From Paludibacter sp. (GTDB lineage Bacteria > Bacteroidota > Bacteroidia > Bacteroidales > Paludibacteraceae), in NCBI GenBank assembly GCA_028691965.1, contig JAQUYE010000009.1:1-55523 (forward strand): a stretch of DNA of 55,523 nt, given 5' to 3'. Both the position numbers and the translations under genes were made by a program. Under the pieces are notes generated by a model. That model was not told the origin of the DNA, did no database searches, and worked only from the letters and a program-made list of their open reading frames with translations. Every line of letters starts with the position of its first letter. Positions within the stretch are counted from its first letter, which is position 1. Shown here piece by piece: positions 52,760-55,523 of this stretch.

Positions 52760-53920
52760 ATGATTAAAGCAAATTATCCGGTTACAAAATTTGAAGCGAT
52801 ACGTACTCCGTTTTATTATTACGACCTGGAGGTGCTTCGCCGGACCTTACAGGAAATTAACCACTTGACAGAGACCGACCCTTTTGAGGTGCATTACGCT
52901 TTAAAGGCCAATGTTAATCCGGAAGTGTTGAAAACCATTCGGGATGCAGGCTTAGGTGCCGATTGTGTGAGTGGTGGTGAAGTTAAGGCTGCACTGGATG
53001 CCGGTATTCCTGCCTCTAAAATTGTGTTTGCCGGTGTTGGGAAAGCTGATTGGGAGATTAAGCTGGGACTTGAAAATGATATTTTCTGTTTCAATGTGGA
53101 GTCGATTCCTGAGCTGGAAGTGATCAACGAACTGGCGATCGGACAGGGGAAAACTGCACAGGTTGCTCTTCGTATTAATCCGAATGTAAGTGCCAATACC
53201 CATCATTATATAACGACGGGACTGAATGAGAATAAATTCGGAATTAATCTCTCCGAACTCGATAAGGTTACTGCTATCGTTAAGCAATTGTCGAACATTC
53301 GTTTAATTGGTATTCATTTCCATATTGGCTCTCAGATTACCGACCTCGCTCCGTTTCAGGATTTGTGTGTGAAGGTGAACGAGATTCAGGAGCACTTCGA
53401 AGCTAATGGTATCGTACTTGAGAATGTGAACGTGGGTGGTGGACTTGGTATCAATTACGAACATCCGAATCATTTTCCTATTCCGGAATTTGAAGCTTAC
53501 TTCAAGATTTTCCGGGAGCACTTAACGCTTCGTCCCGGACAAAAGCTACACTTTGAATTGGGGCGTGCAATAGTAGCTCAATGCGGTAGTCTGATTTCGC
53601 GGGTCTTGTATGTAAAGGAAGGAACTTCTAAGAAGTTTGCTATCCTGGATGCTGGTTTTACGGAACTTATCCGTCCGGCTTTGTATCAGGCTTATCATCG
53701 AATTGAGAACTTAAGTTCCGAACTACCTGAAGAGGAGTATGATGTGGTAGGTCCGATCTGTGAATCGTCGGATGTATTTGCAAAAGCTTACCAAATGAAT
53801 GGTACGCATCGTGGAGATCTGATTGCTTTGCGTTCGGCTGGAGCCTATGGCGAGATTATGGCCTCGCAGTATAATTTACGTGCTTTACCTGTGGCGTATA
53901 CGTCTGATCAGTTACTCTAA
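52760..53920 (+). CDS. lysA: Diaminopimelate decarboxylase
   Basis: 386 residues making lysine from meso-diaminopimelate. Fold-III PLP enzyme: PLP Lys in HYALKANVNPEVL, FHIGSQI, NVGGGLGINYE, ELGRAIVAQCG, GPICESSDVFAK. Shorter than the related enzyme at 2392-3738. Operon with lysC, closed by the strong terminator at 53934-53980. Confidence 0.95.
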   Translation: MIKANYPVTKFEAIRTPFYYYDLEVLRRTLQEINHLTETDPFEVHYALKANVNPEVLKTIRDAGLGADCVSGGEVKAALDAGIPASKIVFAGVGKADWEIKLGLENDIFCFNVESIPELEVINELAIGQGKTAQVALRINPNVSANTHHYITTGLNENKFGINLSELDKVTAIVKQLSNIRLIGIHFHIGSQITDLAPFQDLCVKVNEIQEHFEANGIVLENVNVGGGLGINYEHPNHFPIPEFEAYFKIFREHLTLRPGQKLHFELGRAIVAQCGSLISRVLYVKEGTSKKFAILDAGFTELIRPALYQAYHRIENLSSELPEEEYDVVGPICESSDVFAKAYQMNGTHRGDLIALRSAGAYGEIMASQYNLRALPVAYTSDQLL

Positions 53921-53933
53921 GCATTCTGTATAT

Positions 53934-53980
53934 AACAACAAAGGACCGGCAAGTAGTACTACTGCTGGTCCTTTGTTGTT
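53934..53980 (+). terminator. Terminator after lysA
   Basis: A long stem (AACAACAAAGGACC pairing with GGTCCTTTGTTGTT, extended through AGTAGT/ACTACT with a bulge) ending in a T-rich tract. Confidence 0.85.
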
Positions 53981-53988
53981 AGGATAAT

Positions 53989-55396
53989 TAGGGTCTACTG
54001 AATAATTGATAAAGTTCAATATATCATCAAAATAAGTGGTTGAAAGTATTGCATAAATGCAAGAAAATGTGTAAATTAGCGTCAAAATGTTTGCACTTAT
54101 GTTTCGCTATCAGTCACAAAATCAGTTAACGATTAAAGAGTCTGAGATGCCTTTTGAGGCAGAGTTGAATCCAACCAACCGATGGGTTGTAATGTCTCAA
54201 ACGATACCATGGGACGAGTTTGCCAGGGCATATCAAAAGAATTTCAAGAGCAGGCGTGGTGCTCCTACCATAGATGCAAGGATAGTACTTGGTGTAGTAA
54301 TCATTAAACATCTGCTTAAATTAGACGATGAAGGAGTCATAGAGATGATTCAGGAAAATCCTTACATGCAATACTTTTTGGGTTTGAAGTCATTTACATC
54401 CAAACCGGTGATGGATCCCTCGCTTTTGGTTCATATCAGAAAGCGGATTGATTTAAGTGTTTTTGAGAAACTCACAGATGAACATATCCGTGAGGGATTG
54501 AAAATAAACAGGCAAACTCAGGATGATGGGGATGATGAACAAGGCGATGATGTTGACAACACAAATGATGAAGTTCAGATGTCCAATAAGGGAAAGTTAC
54601 AGATAGATGCAACAGTAGCCGATGCTGCCATTAAGTTTCCCACAGATCTTGATCTGTTGAATGATAGTAGAGAGAAGGCAGAAGAACTGATTGATTATTT
54701 GTGTGGTGAACTTGGAGTTAAACAAAAACCAAGGACTTATCGCAGGAATGCAAGGAAAGCTTATCTGAATTTGTCGAAGAAGAAGCGCAAAACGGAGAAG
54801 GAGCTGCGCAAGGGTATCCGACAACAATTGGGTTTTGTCAGGCGTGACATCAAAATCATCAATCAACTGCTGGATAAGTCTCAACAGATAGGTGTAGGTG
54901 GTTTGTTTGACAAACATCAACAAAAGTATTTTTTTGTGATCCAACATGTTTTTTCACAGCAGGAAAGGATGTTCAAAGGAAAAGTTCACAGCGTTGAAGA
55001 TCGTCTTGTTAGTATCCATCAGCCACATGTGAGGCCCATTGTGAGAGGGAAAGCAAAATCGAAAGTTGAGTTTGGTGCCAAAATCAATGTGAGTTTGCAT
55101 AATGGTTATGCCCGGATTGATCACTTTGACTGGAATGCATACAACGAGGGAACCGATTTAATCATGCAGGTAGAGCGATACCGGGAGTTACACGGTCATT
55201 ATCCCAAAGTGGTACTGGTTGATAAGATTTATCTGAATAGAGAAAACCGTCGCTGGCTCAAAGAACATGGAATATCCCACACGGGTGACCCGTTAGGACG
55301 AAAGAGAGTTGTAAATCAGCCCTCGGCATACCAAAAAAGAAAGAAACGTTCAGAATGCGCTGAACGCAATCAAATTGAAGGAAAGTTTGGTCAGGG
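53989..55396 (+). mobile_element. IS5/IS1182-type insertion sequence, 3' end interrupted
   Basis: A single-transposase IS. Its left end is probably near 53989, where GGGTCTACTGAATAA resembles the termini of this kind of IS; this is a guess, as the right end is absent. The element is cut at 55396 by a second mobile element, so no terminal repeats or target duplication can be compared. Confidence 0.6.
54087..55396 (+). pseudogene. IS5/IS1182-type transposase, C-terminus lost
   Basis: About 437 residues of a Bacteroidota IS5/IS1182-like transposase. The N-terminal domain reads RGAPTIDARIVLGVVIIKHL and FLGLKSFTSKPVMDPSLLVHIRKR; the DDE fold starts with LQIDATVADAAIKFPTD, a second Asp lies in VVLVDKIYLN, and the Glu region is CAERNQIEGKFGQG. 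Immediately after KFGQG the reading changes to unrelated residues (VYSDKSEPP...) up to a stop at 55460, because another element is inserted at 55397. The last part of the protein is therefore missing. The start could also be the ATG at 54099. Confidence 0.75.
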
Positions 55397-55523
55397 TGTA
55401 TATTCCGATAAAAGTGAGCCACCGTTCCGGCAAAGTGAGCCATTTGTTAAGACATGGTAAATTCGCATCAAATGTAAATAAATTATTTGATATTTCTCTT
55501 TCTCATAGATTCACCTTTCAACT
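55397..55523. mobile_element. Terminus of an IS21-family element (runs off the window)
   Basis: Begins TGTATATTCCGATAAAAG and contains GTGAGCCA twice within 45 nt, the multiple terminal repeat style of IS21-family ends in Bacteroidota. The remaining 80 nt are AT-rich without an ORF; istA/istB would lie beyond the window. Inserted in the transposase gene to its left. Confidence 0.6.

Overview
The window reads as a chromosome segment of a Bacteroidales bacterium (phylum Bacteroidota). The support is a SusC/SusD pair, a type IX secretion sorting domain on a BspA-like leucine-rich-repeat protein, membrane-bound LytTR regulators, DUF5063, DUF4382 and DUF5597 proteins, and Bacteroidota-type promoters (TTG or TTTG, about 20 bp, then TAnnTTTG) in front of many transcription units. 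Classical Shine-Dalgarno sequences are mostly missing. Most of the window is housekeeping DNA. Accessory DNA is concentrated at 1-8 kb, 33.9-37.5 kb and beyond 53.9 kb.

Layout. 1-5.1 kb (minus): one operon encoding a PqqD-like carrier, an ATP-grasp ligase, a fold-III PLP decarboxylase, a urea transporter fused to an M23 peptidase, and the start of a secreted protein; this is the best candidate here for an uncharacterised pathway. 5.1-9.9 kb (minus): a surface LRR protein coupled to a membrane LytTR regulator, then a patatin-like lipase coupled to a second one. 10-18 kb: a DUF6051-type hydrolase, a zinc metalloprotease, hisS, waaA, rpsO, mnmD and rubrerythrin. 18.3-33.8 kb (mostly plus): an ABC-F ATPase and folK, a DUF2007-like protein, DUF5063, an exonuclease, an RlmI-like methyltransferase, an ECF sigma factor with a small partner ORF, rpe, comEC, an NrnA-like phosphoesterase, a probable homoserine kinase of the phosphoglycerate-mutase fold, a solitary DNA adenine methyltransferase, thrC, ribE, and a membrane protein with a degenerate Nudix domain.

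33.9-37.2 kb: tRNA-Arg(ACG) followed by an AT-rich 3.2-kb island bounded by a 21-bp repeat of the tRNA 3' end. It holds a small membrane protein, a putative PD-(D/E)XK nuclease with a zinc-knuckle N-terminus, an HTH-ankyrin protein and an IS3 orfA fragment cut at the right att site. No integrase is visible. Just outside lies an array of eleven 22-bp palindromic units. 37.6-46.4 kb: a DUF4382 lipoprotein, ACP phosphodiesterase, a GH35/DUF5597 glycosidase and SusC/SusD, together resembling a minimal glycan-use locus. 46.7-53.9 kb: a carboxyltransferase with a non-biotinylatable C-terminal domain, fur-purA, an AlkD-like protein, tRNA-His, and lysC-lysA. 54-55.5 kb: an IS5/IS1182-type transposase gene broken near its end by what looks like the terminus of an IS21-family element running off the window.

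Pathway links: lysC, the putative homoserine kinase and thrC serve aspartate-family amino acids, and lysC-lysA serve lysine/diaminopimelate. The two tRNA genes both depart from consensus: tRNA-Arg at the 19-56 tertiary pair, tRNA-His in the acceptor stem. All family names come from reading motifs by eye; no database search was run.
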